Positions 32,681 through 44,031 of a stretch of 64,000 nt of DNA are shown piece by piece. The notes below the pieces were generated by a model. The model did not search any database, was not told the DNA's origin, and worked only from the letters and a program-made list of their open reading frames with translations. The DNA is from Selaginella moellendorffii (taxonomy: Eukaryota > Streptophyta > Lycopodiopsida > Selaginellales > Selaginellaceae), in contig NW_003314276.1 in the NCBI RefSeq assembly GCF_000143415.4, forward strand, positions 583,630-647,629. The letters are read 5' to 3'. Position 1 is the stretch's first letter; every line of letters begins with the position of its first letter. The position numbers and the translations under genes were made by a program.

Positions 32681-34369
32681 ATGGGAGACCTGAGATACTC
32701 TTTCGAGTCCCGAAACATGAAGTTCGAGCTCAGCTATCATAGCTTCCTGCTGGTTCTGCTCGTTGTGGTAGGGGTTTACACGGTTCTCACAATGAATGGA
32801 TCCACATCTTTCCAGCTGTATCGTCCCACTCCAGCTCCAGATTGCACAGGTGAAATCTCCAGAAGAGGGGGAATCAAGACAGAAACACCAATAGGAGGAT
32901 CGCTGTCAGCGGCAGAGAATCTGGAAGCAGCACCGGCAGCAGCAGGAGCGCTCCCCTTGAAGGCAAGAGCAACAGATAGTCCAAGTCCAAGAACAACGCT
33001 CGCAAACATAGTTTTCGGCCTTGCGGCAGGCTCCGAGGTTTGGGACAAGAGGAAAGGCTACATCCAGGCATGGTGGAGGCCGGAGATGCGAGGGGCGGTG
33101 TGGCTGGACAAGATGGTAGCCAGATCCAGCGAGGACAATTTGCCTCCGCTCATGGTGTCCGAGGACACCTCCCGGTTCAACTACACTTATTCGGGCCAAC
33201 CTCCGAGCAAGCGTCAGAAGCAGCAGCTTCGGATATGCCGGATTGCCGTGGAGATGTTCCGGTTGAGGCTTCCGGATGTGCACTGGTTTGTCGTCGGGGA
33301 CGATGACACAGTGTTTCTCGCCGAGAACGTGGCAAGAGTTCTGTCCAAGTATGATCACACCAAGTTTTACTACATTGGTGGCATCTCCGAGACGCACCGG
33401 CAGAACACCGTGGATGGCTGCTGCACGGGCAACATGGCCTACGGTGGTGCCGGCTACGCCATCAGCTATCCCCTGGTCGAGGAGCTGAGCGAGATTCTGG
33501 ACGAGTGCATGGAAAGGTACGCTGATCTCTACGGAGGGAGCTCCAGAATTCATGCGTGCTTGTTGGAGCTGGGAGTTCCACTGATCAAAGAGCCTGGCTT
33601 CCACCAGGTACGACTTTTTCCTGTGCTTTCTGGATCGGAAAAAGTGATTTTTCTTTCGTGGTTTCGCAGCTGGATATCAACGGAGACGCATCCGGCATCC
33701 TGGGTGCTCATCCCATTGCTCCGTTGCTCTCGCTGCACCACCTGGACCGGATCGATCCACTGTTTCCAGGGATGTCACGGCAGAAATCGGTGGAGCATCT
33801 GCTCCAGGCAGCAGGCGTCGATCCAGGCGGGGTGCTGCAGCAGGCGGTGTGCTACAGCAAGCAGCAGAGTTGGTCGATTCAAGTCTCATGGGGATGGGCT
33901 GTGCAAGTCACGCGACTTTTGCTTGCTCCACGAGTGCTCGAGAATCCACTAAGGACGTTCGCTGGCTGGGGAGTCCCGAGCCTGGACGAATCATTCGGCT
34001 TCAGGACAAGAGCGGTGCCAAGGGACTCGTGCGAGCGGCCAACCATGTTCTTCATGCACACCGTCGTGCCTCAGCGCAATGGACAGTCTTTCAGTAATTA
34101 CTCGAGGGGCGCTGCCAGCCAATGCAGGAGAAAGGACGCACTGTCCAAGATCAATTTGATCAGTGTCGAGAAACAAGCCGTGCACGACTCCTGGTACCAG
34201 GTAATGACAACTACTTTTTTTCTTCGATTGGATTTCAATCTGGATGGTTCTTTTTCTTTTGTCTCAGGCACCTCGGAGACAGTGCTGCAAGATCATCAAG
34301 TTGAGCAAGCACACACTAGAGCTGTCCATCAGGACATGCCAGAAAGGCGAGTTATCAGCCATCTTATAA
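32681..34369 (+). CDS. Fringe-related glycosyltransferase (DUF604, GT31-like)
   Basis: ATG at 32681, three exons (about 32681-33607, 33670-34200, 34268-34369). A type II membrane anchor (YHSFLLVLLVVVGVYTVLTM) precedes a Ser/Ala-rich stem and the catalytic domain: RKGYIQAWWRPEMRGAVWLD, CRIAVEMFRLRLPDVHWFVV, then GDDDTVFLAENVARVLSKYD with the DDD metal/nucleotide motif, and GNMAYGGAGYAISYPLVEEL. The DUF604 C-terminal half follows (SLHHLDRIDPLFPGMSRQKS, FGFRTRAVPRDSCERPTMFF). Probably a Golgi enzyme that adds a sugar to wall or protein glycans; donor and acceptor are unknown. It ends convergently 260 bp from the phosphatase gene. Confidence 0.88.
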
Positions 34370-34629
34370 CTAACTTGGAGAACGATTATATTAGCCTCCA
34401 AGCACAGACGCTACAGCCGGTAAGTTGGAACCTTTGAAGCTCACGAAAGAAAAGCTCTCACTTTTTTGTGTTCCATGTTCATGACCAGTGATACTTCTAC
34501 ACTGGTAAGAAAAAAGTTTTACATACACTTTTTCCTTTCCTGCGGCCTGATCCTCTCTTAGGCAGCTAGATTCTCGTCGTGGAAAGAGGAAGCCTGACGA
34601 AACGGCTCACAAAGAAATGCTTGAGTAAC

Positions 34630-36431
34630 TTACTTGTCTGCACACTCAACTTGCGTTGTAAAAACTGCGCTCACTGGCCGATGATCCGAGATTCTGTACT
34701 CGGAGCGCAAGTAGGCGATCTGGTCGAGCCCCTTTCCCAGCCATAGAATGCGGTCACACCTGTACGAGAGAGAATCAATAGAAGTTATTTTTTAAGTTCT
34801 CTCCACTTAAACAATTGACATACCATGCAGGAACGCGTGTTCTTCCATTCGCAGACGCGCCGTTCATCGTATAGGCATCGGAATCGGGGATGTACTTGTA
34901 TGTTGGGGCGAATTTGATGTGTCCTTCTTTCCAGCCTTCGAAAACACGACCTTTTCCTTGCTGTGCTTTGAGCTGAAGAGGCAAACAGTCGTATAAGCTT
35001 AGCTATCAAAGTGTGAAGGTTTTTGGAGACTACCTGATCCTTCGCTAGAAGAGAAGAATAGTCCTGGTTTCCAATAAGTCGCATTGTCTCGTCGCTGGAG
35101 AGAGCAACCCGATAGTTGAGATCTCCAAGCCAGATTATCCTTCTGTGAATTAAAAACAGAGAAATAAGATTCAAGTCACGCCCACGTGAATGAGATTTGC
35201 TCTAAAATACTTACTCGTGCTCTAAAATAGTCTCGGGTAGAGTTTGCGAGACTCTGAGAGAACGTGGAAAGCTAGTCCTGCGCAAGATCTCCCTCACGTC
35301 CGTGTTTCTGCGCTTGTCATCTTCTTCTCTGTCTCCCGAAGTCAAATGTGAACAGATGAAGCAGAAGCTTGTTCGGTGGATGGACAAGCTCACCGAAATG
35401 GATCCCTGAGAGAAGGTACAACCAGCAAAGGTTGGCCACAGTTAAAAACGAGAAAGTCTTACCTTGTTTCCAAGGTAGCCAAAAATTCCACAACCAACGG
35501 AGGAAACCTTGACGTTGCTGACAACGTGACGAATCTCACGTCGGATCCAAACGCTGATAAAAAGTCCGACCATCTGTTTGCTCGCAATCCGGACATACTG
35601 TCCGGGAAACTTGCTGTCCTCGGAGAAATCTGGAGACATGAGCGGTGCGATGAGAGGCTGTTTCTCCCCAACGTAACCAAGTGTTGATGCTGTCTCCTCC
35701 TCTTGTGTCCATGATGCTCTCCTAGAGCCACGATTCAGAGTGTGCCGTATCAAAGTTTCCCATACTACAGCTGGAGTGTCATCCTCAACTCCAAACACAT
35801 TTGCAACATTTAGAGGCACAATCTCTTGGAAGCTGTGGGAATAACAAGCGTCAGGAGAAGGACAAAATAACGAGCTGGAAATACCCGAAGACGTAGATAT
35901 CGGCCGGTGTCTGGGAGCAGACCCAGCTACTTAAATCCAGAGACGATGGAGGAATCCGTCCGCCGACGTTCCAGGTTCCGGCGTGTATCCTAGCACAAGG
36001 TTTTCGAGAACTTTCAGGCAAAGACAAGAGAGAGCCCTCAAGGCGACTGGCTGATCAGTACCGGAAGTTTTGGAACGCGGTTGAAAGAGCTACCGGCGTT
36101 TGATAACTCCTGGAATATAATCCAACCCCAGATTCATCTATAACAAGAACGAAAAAAACATAACAAAGTCGTTTAGCAACGAGAGAAACAAACAAACAAG
36201 CAAATGGATTGATTATACCTTCACTCTCGCAGTCAGAGCATCGCCATTCATCCGCATTGAACTCATAGTCACAAGATCTCCATGGCAGAAGCTTCCTCAA
36301 GAAGTGGCAGCAGCCGAGGCAGTCGCAATTCCACAACCCAGCTGCCTGCAGGCAAGAAAAAGAGAGAACAAAAAGGCTCAGTTTAGGATCCAAAACTCTC
36401 CCAATAGCAAGCTTACCTCGCCGCTCTTCAT
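34630..36431 (-). CDS. Inositol-polyphosphate/phosphoinositide 5-phosphatase
   Basis: Many small exons; ATG complement at 36429-36431 (MKSGE | AAGLWNCDCLGCCHFLRKLL). Upstream exons give an Arg/Cys-rich plant-specific lead, then AGTWNVGGRIPPSSLDLSSW, VPLNVANVFGVEDDTPAVVW, KQMVGLFISVWIRREIRHVV, SSVGCGIFGYLGNKGSISVS, FICSHLTSGDREEDDKRRNT and the two signature motifs RIIWLGDLNYRVALSSDE and RVPAW | CDRILWLGKGLDQI, followed by SDHRPVSAVFTTQV. These are the substrate and metal-binding motifs of the exonuclease/endonuclease/phosphatase fold. It should remove the 5-phosphate from inositol phosphates or PI(4,5)P2. The C-terminus ends soon after the catalytic domain (ECADK, stop 34630-34632), as in plant type I enzymes. 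Confidence 0.9.
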
Positions 36432-36777
36432 CTCACCGTTCCTGACCTAGTCTTACCATGGAAAGATCACAAAATCTTAGCACAAATCGACCCAAACCAT
36501 CAAGCCTCTCGAAGAAAACTGAAGCAATCAAAGAATGGGGGAAAAGGGAAAAACAAACCCGAGCTTATATACAACCTCCACGTGTACCATTTGAATAGCC
36601 ATGGCGGGTATTCCGTGCCAAAAAGGCCGCGGAAATATCACAAAAAGTATCACGAAACTCACCACTAAGAAATTCAAGCTTAGAGCCGCGGCCGGCCACG
36701 TCAAGCTCACAAATCTGCCTCCAAATCTCTTGTTGCGATCCAAATCGACTAATAAATCCTTACTTTTGCTGTTGCTG

Positions 36778-38647
36778 TTACTGTTGTTGTCGCCCAGCGA
36801 GCTTCGGGAAGGGGTCCTGCTTGCTCAGCACCACCACTCGGCTCTTGTGCGAAAAGTAGCCTTTCATCAGTGCCTTGTGGATCAGAATTGCCATGGAGCA
36901 TTCCACCTGGAGAGACTCAAGACCTTAGATTCAAGCACTGTCAATCAGTGGAGCTCACCTCGTCCATGTCCATGTCCACCTCGAGCCACTTCATAGCTTT
37001 TAGGATCACCTCCATCCTGACTTGGTGGGCGCGGCCAGGATCCCGCTGCTTTTGGATATTGTATCTGTAACAGTGGCACCAAGAAGCGTGAGACACGAGA
37101 GCGGTGGCTGCGGTGGCTGCGGTGGTGGCTTACACACATCTTTCTTAAAAGTCGTCTGTAGACATGGGATTCGAGCTTCTCCAGGACGAGATAGACACCC
37201 GATCTGAAAAAACTGAGAGGGGAAAGCGTAAGTTTTGTGTCGAAGCAGTACAGTGCCGTCTTACTTGTTCTCGTTAGCTTTCAAGGCACGTCGAAGTAAT
37301 CTGACGTCTCCTCGCTTCAGAGCTCGGACAACGTCAATATACTGCATAAAGGAAGAGTCAGGAAGAACAGTCGTTGCTACCACCTTGCTACCTCGGACAG
37401 GTTGTATTTTGTAAGCAAGCTCTCTTTTGGTAGCACCCCGAGTGCTAATCTCACGGGTACCAGGTACTTCAAAATCATCCTGCAAGCTACGTTACTACAA
37501 CGTCAAGTACGTCAACAACAGAACATACCTTATGTTCGCCTTCTTGAAAGGATCGCAGCGTTCCAAGGCATATGTGAGCTTTCGGTCGGCCTGAAATATC
37601 ATAACAAAGTAAGCGCGAGAAGAAAAGCTTTTCTGCACGATCACTTACTGCCGAGACGTTGTCGTTGAAAACCTCTAGACGGCCTGTATAATACATATAA
37701 GTCACCTTCATGGGAATAGAGTTAAGCACTTCTCATGGCTGTAAAAAGGCATTACGAGCATACCCGATCCTTGGCAGGAAAGTCTTCGAAGTCGAAAAAC
37801 CGAGATGTGTCAATACTCCTGATCACACTTCGGCACATATGGACTGTTCCCAGCTGAACAACGAAAAGGCCAGAATCGATCTGTCTGTACCAGCGACAAG
37901 ATCTTCCAAACCTTGAAGTAGATTTTGAATAGTTGGCACGTAACGTAGAGAGCACCGACGCGCTTGGGACCTTTTCCTTGAATGGCACCGAAAACCTTCA
38001 TAAGAAACGAGCCAGCACCCTTGAGCTTATCCGGTGCCTTCCCATTCATCGCCATTTCCCTGTCAGCCTGTGAAGAATGAAACTCGAGTTTTCAGAGGAG
38101 CGTGAAAGAACAAAAAGACAGTGAGAAAGATACCATCTCCCCGACAGTGCGAAGAGCGTAGACGATGACATGAAGCGCTTCCATCGCCCACGTTGATTCC
38201 CAGTTGCGATATTCTTGTAAGAAAGCACTATGGAGCAGTTGGTATCCAACAATCCATCAAAGATCAACATACTTTGCCGATTTCTCGAGGGAATTGTAGG
38301 CGTCCACATAGCGATTCTGATGGTAGCACTGCATTGCCCGCGTGTGATGGAGTAGCATTTCTCCCAGCGGTGCGTGCTTGTCTACCTGTTTCAAAATCCT
38401 CGCAGGATCCTGGCGGAAAAACCAGCTGAGAGAGATGCTCCTCGACTCAATGGCGACGCACCTTTGTGTGATCCAGGCAGGAAGACACCGTCTCCGCGTA
38501 GGAATTCGTGGCATTGATCGCCAGCGCCGCAGCAAATGCCGATCCATCCTGGCTAGCTAAAGAATCCGTGATGAGGCTCACATAATCCGCGAGCCTGCGA
38601 TCGACGAAGCCGCCGCTTCCCTCCATCGCCCCGCCCCGCCACTCCAT
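36778..38647 (-). CDS. PCI-domain protein of the TREX-2 complex (EER5/THP1/PCID2-like)
   Basis: About 11 small exons; first ATG at 38647, an in-frame alternative at 38626 (MEGSGGFVDRRLADYVSLIT). Order: SYAETVSSCLDHTK, HTRAMQCYHQNRYVDAYNSL, MALEALH-type helices, ALYVTCQLFKIYFK, VHMCRSVIRSIDTSRFFDFE, VTYMYYTGRLEVFNDNVSA, ADRKLTYALERCDPFKKANI, PDSSFMQYIDVVRALKRGDV (start of the PCI winged helix) and AMKWLEVDMDMDEVECSMAI, ending KLAGRQQQ. YY.GRL.VFN and LT.AL..C are typical of Thp1/PCID2/CSN12 proteins. Arabidopsis EER5 is a nuclear protein linked to mRNA export and ethylene response. A telo-box lies 5 bp upstream of the first ATG (GCTAGGGTTC). The methyltransferase stop is 115 bp upstream. Confidence 0.88.
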
Positions 38648-38762
38648 AGCTAGGGTTCTCACTAAATGAAATAAATATTTACAAAAGAGGAGGCAAGGGT
38701 TCGATTCCTCATAGACGATAGCAAAACAAGTTAGCCAATCTATCTTAATAGAATTCCTTCCA

Positions 38763-40051
38763 TCACTTCTTCCCAGGCCTTCCACCCTTCTTTGCACCGA
38801 CATCACCAGTCTGCTTACAAACAAAAAAGAAGAAAAAATATTCTTTTCTCGTCATTTCATGGAAAAGAAATTTAGAACCTACCTTCGTGCAAACGTAAAT
38901 GTAGTGTAAATTCGAGTCTAGAGCTGAGTGTGGCCCGATTGAGCCATCCTCGTTGATGGGAACTGGTTCTAAAAACTCCGGGGACGACACATCGTCAAAT
39001 TTCTGTGACCCGGGTCTGGCTGCAAGCAAAGGATTTTTGTGACTCTGTCAAGGAGTTATATACTCAAAGAGAAGTTTTGGAAGTAGATTTCTTACGAAGA
39101 ATGTGAAGTGTTATGTTCCAGTTCAATGCTGGAACCTGCAAGTGTGGCAATCGAACTCGAGGATCACCATATGTAACCTGGATAGCACAAGACACTAAAG
39201 TGTGAATCTCTTGTAGACATTGAAAGAGGAAAAGCTTACCAAGATGTATGAAGATCCTCCTCTCAAAACTCTGGTTGCATGCATGAAACAAAGTCAGCCT
39301 TGCACGAAAAGATGGAAGCTGACAGCCTCACCTTGAAACTTCTTCAAGCATTTTCGCAGCACTTATGGCTGCGCTAGTCCCACACTGGAATAGAGCAATA
39401 CACTTCAAACTCTCTCAAGAGAAATCACTAAGTTTCATGCTACTCACCAGGAGTGAATCCAGCATGCCTGCACAAAGAAGCCAAAAAACAAAAGGGGCAT
39501 TTTTATGCTAGCAACTATAAGCTTTGGGATGAACTCTAGTACCTTTGTCTAGAACAGCATCGAAAGATCCATCCTCGAATGTTGATAAATCCCGCACATC
39601 CATTGTCATATCTGTGTAGACCTTGCAAATAAGACATCCACCCAAAACTTTAAACGCCAAGCCAAGCCAGCCAAAGCAATTTCCCGACGAACGTACATTT
39701 AAGCTGGGGGACGTGCTGATACTTTTGATGCATTGCCTCGATCACGACCGTGGAGATGTCAATATTGACAATCTCTTGATAGCCATCGTTCACCATATCC
39801 TCGGAAATAGCTGCTCAATCGCAGTGATTTTCACAGTAAACATCCTGTAGAGCCGAAAATAGAGAAGGAAATCGCTCACCGGCATTCCCACAGCCGACCA
39901 TGAGGATCCGCGAAGTTTTTGGGACATATTTCTGGAGCAGCGCCGACAGACCTGCGTAGCGCTGGTACCAATCGAATGTGGAGGAATCGTTCTTGTAGCG
40001 ATTGTCCCAGTAGGACGCCTCGCCATACGCCTGTGGATTCCCTCGCGTCAT
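38763..40051 (-). CDS. Class I SAM-dependent methyltransferase (METTL13/EEF1AKMT4-like)
   Basis: ATG at 40051 (MTRGNPQAYGEASYWDNRYK). Next come SSTFDWYQRYAGLSALLQKY and SRILMVGCGNA (motif I, SAM binding), an exon with EDMVNDGYQEIVNIDISTVV (motif post-I acidic residue), DMRDLSTFEDGSF-type motif II, then CGTSAAISAAKMLEEVSR, YGDPRVRLPHLQVPALNWNI and the C-terminal HYIYVCTK. The YWD.RY..D...DWY start and the order of motifs are typical of the EEF1A-lysine methyltransferase group. The substrate is presumed to be a protein lysine (elongation factor 1A in relatives), which is inference. The C-terminus ends in a Lys/Gly-rich tail (GAKKGGRPGKK). Confidence 0.8.
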
Positions 40052-40253
40052 TCTTCCGCCTATCGCTCTCTCTTCCTCTCCCTCTGCCCTAATCCATCGC
40101 CCGGATCCAATCCAACCGCTTTGCGCCAATCCCAATTACTGATAATTAAAGCCTTGGATCCTGAGCCGCTTTGGAATGTGTGTTTGGGATCCGCGGTCCG
40201 GAGTTCCAATCCCCTAGCGCCAAAACAAAAGCCTTTACTTAAGTTAGAAGATG

Positions 40254-42377
40254 TCAAATTTTGAAAAGATTCCTGGGCTGGGCGGCAAAGATGTTCGCCA
40301 GGAGGGCGTACGATCGCAGGCTTTTAGGGTTCATGGCCAGGACCTTCTCTGCGGCGGATGCGCCGTGTTCTTCGTCACAGTGGATGCCAGATGATCCGAG
40401 CAAGCTCCCCCAGGCGCCGGGATCGGGCAGGAACGGCATGGAATCGATGAGCTCCTCGGCGTCTCGCAATCGCCCTGTTCGTCCGAGAAGATCCACGATG
40501 CACGCGTAGTGTTCTTGCACTGGCTGGATGCCGTGATCGGCAGCGATCGACAGGAAGTTCTCCCACGCTTGGCTCAAGAGGCCGTCGTGGCTGCACACAT
40601 GGAGAATGCTCATGAATGTGACCTCGTCCGGATCAACGCCCTCGAGCTTCATCGCGTGGAAGAGGCCGATTGCCTCGTTGGATTGCCCCTTGTAGGAGTA
40701 TGCCGCGATGATCGCGCTCCAAAGAACAGGATCTTGGGGCGAGGAAGGGATAGAAATCTCATCGAACAAGCGTCTGGCATCCGACACAAGCCCGTGCCGC
40801 GCAAATCCGGCAAGCATTGCAGTCCGCGGCAGCAGATCCTGGCTGGGCATTCCATCGAAAACCTTCTTGGCGTCGATAATCTCACCCTTGTCGACGAAAC
40901 CAGTGATCATCGCTGCGTGCGCGACTGAGTCCCGGGATGGAATCCTCTGGAACAGCACCTTGGCGAGATCCAGAGCCCCGGCCATGAAGCAGCACTGGAT
41001 CATCGCTGTCCAGGAAGCGATATTTCGAGCCGGCATCTCCTCGAACACTGATCTCGCCTCGTCGATGGATAATCTCGACTCCTGCGTGTAGATCGACAGC
41101 ATCAGATTGCGCGACACCAGACCCTGCCGTGGCATTCGCTGGATCGTGTTCTTGGCGTCGAGAACAAGCCCTCGCAGCGCAAATGCCCACGCCATGGCAT
41201 TCCACGCCGCCAGATTCCGGAATGGAATTCTATCGAACACTGCTTTTGCGTCGTCGATCTTTCCACGCAGAGAAAGAGCTCTGATCATAGCCGTGCACGA
41301 TTCCAAGCTGGGAAATTCCAGACGTTGAAAGATTCGTGTTGCCTCTACAAGGTTCCCTCTCTGGGCATGGGCGCAAAGGAGAGAATTCCAAGAGATGGAA
41401 TTGGGCATCTCCTCGATCAGCTCTCTAGCTCTCACCAGATCTCCACAGCGGCAATACGCAGCGATGATCGCATTGGAGCACACGGGATTTCGATCGGGAA
41501 TGTTCGCAAAGATCCTCTCCGATTCCTCTAGATTTCCAGCGCTGGAACTCGCCATGATCAGCGTCGCGCACACCACGGCATCGTGGCAAGGCATCAGCTC
41601 GAAGATTTCCATAGCCGCATCGATGGATTTGATCTGCGCGTAGCAGACAATCAGCGCGTTCCAGGACGCCCCGTTTCTCGCCGGCATCGCCAAGAACATC
41701 GCTTCCACTTGATCGAGATCTCCACTCTGAGCGTGCGCTGCAAGAACAACGTTCCAGGAAATCACATCGTGGCTCGGCATCCGCTGGAAGAGAGCCAGTG
41801 CCTCGTCGAGAAGATCTACACTCCAGACGAGCTCCTTGATCATCGTTGTCCACGCGATGACGCAGCGCTGATCCATTCTATCGAAGATTTCCCTGGCCTT
41901 GCACAAATCCCCGTTCTGGGCAAATGCCCCAATCATGGAGGTCATTGTCACAGCACTAGGGTTCTTCATCCGGTGGAACAAAGCGATCGCCTCACTCGGC
42001 AATCCCTGGCGGACGTAGGCGCTGATCATGGTGTTCCAGGAAGCAGTGGTTCGATCTGGCATCTCCGCGAAGAGATCTCGTGCGCTGCCCAGTTCTCCAT
42101 TCGTGGCAAATGCCTGGAGCATCATATTCCAGGAGAAAACATCCGGATGATCGATAGCGGTGAAGACAGCGAGTGCATCTTTGGTGCTCCCACACCTCCC
42201 ATACATTTGGATTGTGTGATTCATCACAAATGTGCTGGGGCGATGATCCAAATCCCGGATGCGCGAGTGGATTTGCTTCCCGCGAGAGAGATCCCGGCAG
42301 CACCGGAGTTGATGCACGAAATTCTCGGCCCTGGACACCGCTGGAGTGGGTAATCTCCCAGTTTTTGCGACGAACAT
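40254..42377 (-). CDS. Pentatricopeptide-repeat (PPR) protein 2, PLS-like
   Basis: Intronless, 707 aa, ATG at 42377. Typical plant PPR lead (RDLSRGKQIHSRIRDLDHRP) then many motifs of about 31 residues (VFSWNMMLQAFATNGELGSA, TASWNTMISAYVRQGLPSEA, VISWNVVLAAHAQSGDLDQV, LAAWNAMAWAFALRGLVLDA). The end shows LLGRTGRLRDAEELIDSMPF and GAWGSLLGSSGIHCDEEHGA (E-type) without a DYW domain. It should bind an organelle transcript. It resembles PPR protein 1 at 18 kb in architecture, but the two differ in sequence. The ATG is only 45 bp after the stop of the GT47 gene on the same strand. Confidence 0.93.
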   Translation of the reverse strand: MFVAKTGRLPTPAVSRAENFVHQLRCCRDLSRGKQIHSRIRDLDHRPSTFVMNHTIQMYGRCGSTKDALAVFTAIDHPDVFSWNMMLQAFATNGELGSARDLFAEMPDRTTASWNTMISAYVRQGLPSEAIALFHRMKNPSAVTMTSMIGAFAQNGDLCKAREIFDRMDQRCVIAWTTMIKELVWSVDLLDEALALFQRMPSHDVISWNVVLAAHAQSGDLDQVEAMFLAMPARNGASWNALIVCYAQIKSIDAAMEIFELMPCHDAVVCATLIMASSSAGNLEESERIFANIPDRNPVCSNAIIAAYCRCGDLVRARELIEEMPNSISWNSLLCAHAQRGNLVEATRIFQRLEFPSLESCTAMIRALSLRGKIDDAKAVFDRIPFRNLAAWNAMAWAFALRGLVLDAKNTIQRMPRQGLVSRNLMLSIYTQESRLSIDEARSVFEEMPARNIASWTAMIQCCFMAGALDLAKVLFQRIPSRDSVAHAAMITGFVDKGEIIDAKKVFDGMPSQDLLPRTAMLAGFARHGLVSDARRLFDEISIPSSPQDPVLWSAIIAAYSYKGQSNEAIGLFHAMKLEGVDPDEVTFMSILHVCSHDGLLSQAWENFLSIAADHGIQPVQEHYACIVDLLGRTGRLRDAEELIDSMPFLPDPGAWGSLLGSSGIHCDEEHGASAAEKVLAMNPKSLRSYALLANIFAAQPRNLFKI

Positions 42378-42420
42378 CGATGCGAATCATCCTTGTCGAG
42401 AGAACTTTCTTGAAAGAACA

Positions 42421-42430
42421 AGCTAGGGTT
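42421..42430. promoter_or_regulatory. Telo-box overlapping the GT47 stop codon, upstream of PPR gene 2
   Basis: The + strand reads AGCTAGGGTTCTTGG; the minus strand AACCCTAG includes the GT47 TAG stop and lies about 45 bp from the PPR ATG at 42377. Confidence 0.5.
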
Positions 42431-43835
42431 CTTGGGCCACTAGAAGTTTTTCAAGAGCGATGTCAAATGCGTCTGGATAGCCGTCGAGGCTGGATTTCGC
42501 GTAGATAATTCTGGGAATGATGCGCGCGACAGCGTCCTGCAGTGATCTCACCCGCGCCGCTGGGATTCTGGCGAGTTCTTGGATCACATCGATGCTCCCG
42601 TCGATGACGCTGTGATGCGGAAAGAAGATCGAGTAGGACTCTGGATCGCGTGGAAGATGCCACAGGTACTGTGTGTAGGCGGTGTGCTCGCTGAACACCA
42701 CGGGGATGCATCCAGCGACGAGGCCATCGAAGAAAGCCTTCCTGGTGGGGCTATCGCCGGGCGGCATCAGGCAGAAGACTGATCGCAAGGCGACGCAGGT
42801 GACAATCTCGGGATTTTCTTCGCAGTTGATTCTCTCGCAGCGCAGGATCGTGCACAATCTCTCGTGTCGCTGGCACTGTCTTCGTAGCGATCTTCTCATC
42901 GTCGCAGTGCTGCCGTTGCCATCGCGAAGAGCTCCAGCGAAGGACACCAGCAGGTCTCGCGACGATCCATTCACCACTGCCAGCCACTCGTCGATCTCCT
43001 GGCGCGAATCGGGATGGAATCCAGTCGGGTATGGCAGCGCCATCTGCGAGCTCCTCCACACGTCCCGCTCGATCAGCAGCTTGGTGGCGTTGTCCAGCTC
43101 CTGGATGGAGAGGAGGCTGCTTCCCCAGCTCTCGTGATTCTCCTCGCTGCGCCCAAAGTCCCACACGATCCGCCCAAGAACAAGTACGTGATCTCTGCCT
43201 CGCTTGCGATTCCAGTGACGATTTCCTTGCAGGTATCCCAGCAACCTCTGGCCGAGCTTGTCACGCATCTGGACTTGCTTGGTGAAGAGGTACTGCGACA
43301 CATCCAAGCCCGCGTAGTATGGAATGTAGAAGAGATTTGCGAGGTGGGGATCATCTGTGAGGCACTGGTACCGTCGAAAGCGCTCGTGGATCATGATCTC
43401 GAGAGCAAACTGGCCAGTTCTATACCACGAGGAAGCTGGGAGCAAGCGGCAGGATGAAACCAGCGTGGCCGTCTCCCCTGGGAATTGGAGTGAATCGAGA
43501 GCTCCCGAATCATTGGAAGTGGGAGGAGTGATAACTCTTGCCGGAAGGCCCAACCCGTGGTTGCCAAGACGATCGCACATCCAGGTGATTGGAGTTTGCG
43601 AGCTTCCACAGCATGCTCGCTCCAGGATTTGGCGGTTGAATTGGGGAGGCAATGGGTGGATGTAGACGCGCTTACCTTGGCAGTGATCACGCTGGAACAG
43701 GGGAAACGTTTTTCTTCCAAGAAATCTGGAAGAGAAGAGCCAGCGTCGATCGGATTGGAACTTCTTTTCTTGCGAGATCCAATTTGTGAGTAGCAGTAGC
43801 AGCATTACAGTAGCGATTGATGCGAGCTTCGCCAT
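42423..43835 (-). CDS. Exostosin-family glycosyltransferase (GT47, MUR3-like)
   Basis: Intronless, about 470 aa; start chosen at 43835 (MAKLASIATVMLLLLLTNWI), whose hydrophobic run is a type II Golgi anchor. Catalytic region: KRVYIHPLPPQFNRQILERA, SSWYRTGQFALEIMIHERFR, ANLFYIPYYAGLDVSQYLF, DHVLVLGRIVWDFGR, DVWRSSQMALPYPTGFHPDS, VFCLMPPGDSPTRKAFFDGL, VAGCIPVVFSEHTAYTQYLW. CLMPPGDSPTRKA-FDG-AGCIPV is the GT47 nucleotide-sugar motif. MUR3 relatives add galactose to xyloglucan; the acceptor here is inferred. The stop codon TAG (42423-42425) lies in AACCCTAGC, a telo-box in front of the next gene. Confidence 0.9.
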   Translation of the reverse strand: MAKLASIATVMLLLLLTNWISQEKKFQSDRRWLFSSRFLGRKTFPLFQRDHCQGKRVYIHPLPPQFNRQILERACCGSSQTPITWMCDRLGNHGLGLPARVITPPTSNDSGALDSLQFPGETATLVSSCRLLPASSWYRTGQFALEIMIHERFRRYQCLTDDPHLANLFYIPYYAGLDVSQYLFTKQVQMRDKLGQRLLGYLQGNRHWNRKRGRDHVLVLGRIVWDFGRSEENHESWGSSLLSIQELDNATKLLIERDVWRSSQMALPYPTGFHPDSRQEIDEWLAVVNGSSRDLLVSFAGALRDGNGSTATMRRSLRRQCQRHERLCTILRCERINCEENPEIVTCVALRSVFCLMPPGDSPTRKAFFDGLVAGCIPVVFSEHTAYTQYLWHLPRDPESYSIFFPHHSVIDGSIDVIQELARIPAARVRSLQDAVARIIPRIIYAKSSLDGYPDAFDIALEKLLVAQEP

Positions 43836-44009
43836 TTCTCTTGGAGTGGGAGCTATACACATACTTGACAATGGGAGGTATCTCCATGAAAAAGGGTGAT
43901 ACTTTGCTACAAAAGTTTCCAATGTAAAGAAGAACGATACTAGGACCAAAAGAGCATATTCTCTATTTTTAAAGTGAACGGTTGAGATTAACTCTGGTAT
44001 GTCAGCCCT

Positions 44010-44030
44010 AAATCCCTAGGCTTTAGGGTT
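44010..44030. promoter_or_regulatory. Telo-box cluster immediately before the SET-domain gene ATG
   Basis: AATCCCTAGGCTTTAGGGTT is followed directly by TATGG with the ATG at 44032; motifs occur in both orientations. Confidence 0.5.
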
Positions 44031-44031
44031 T

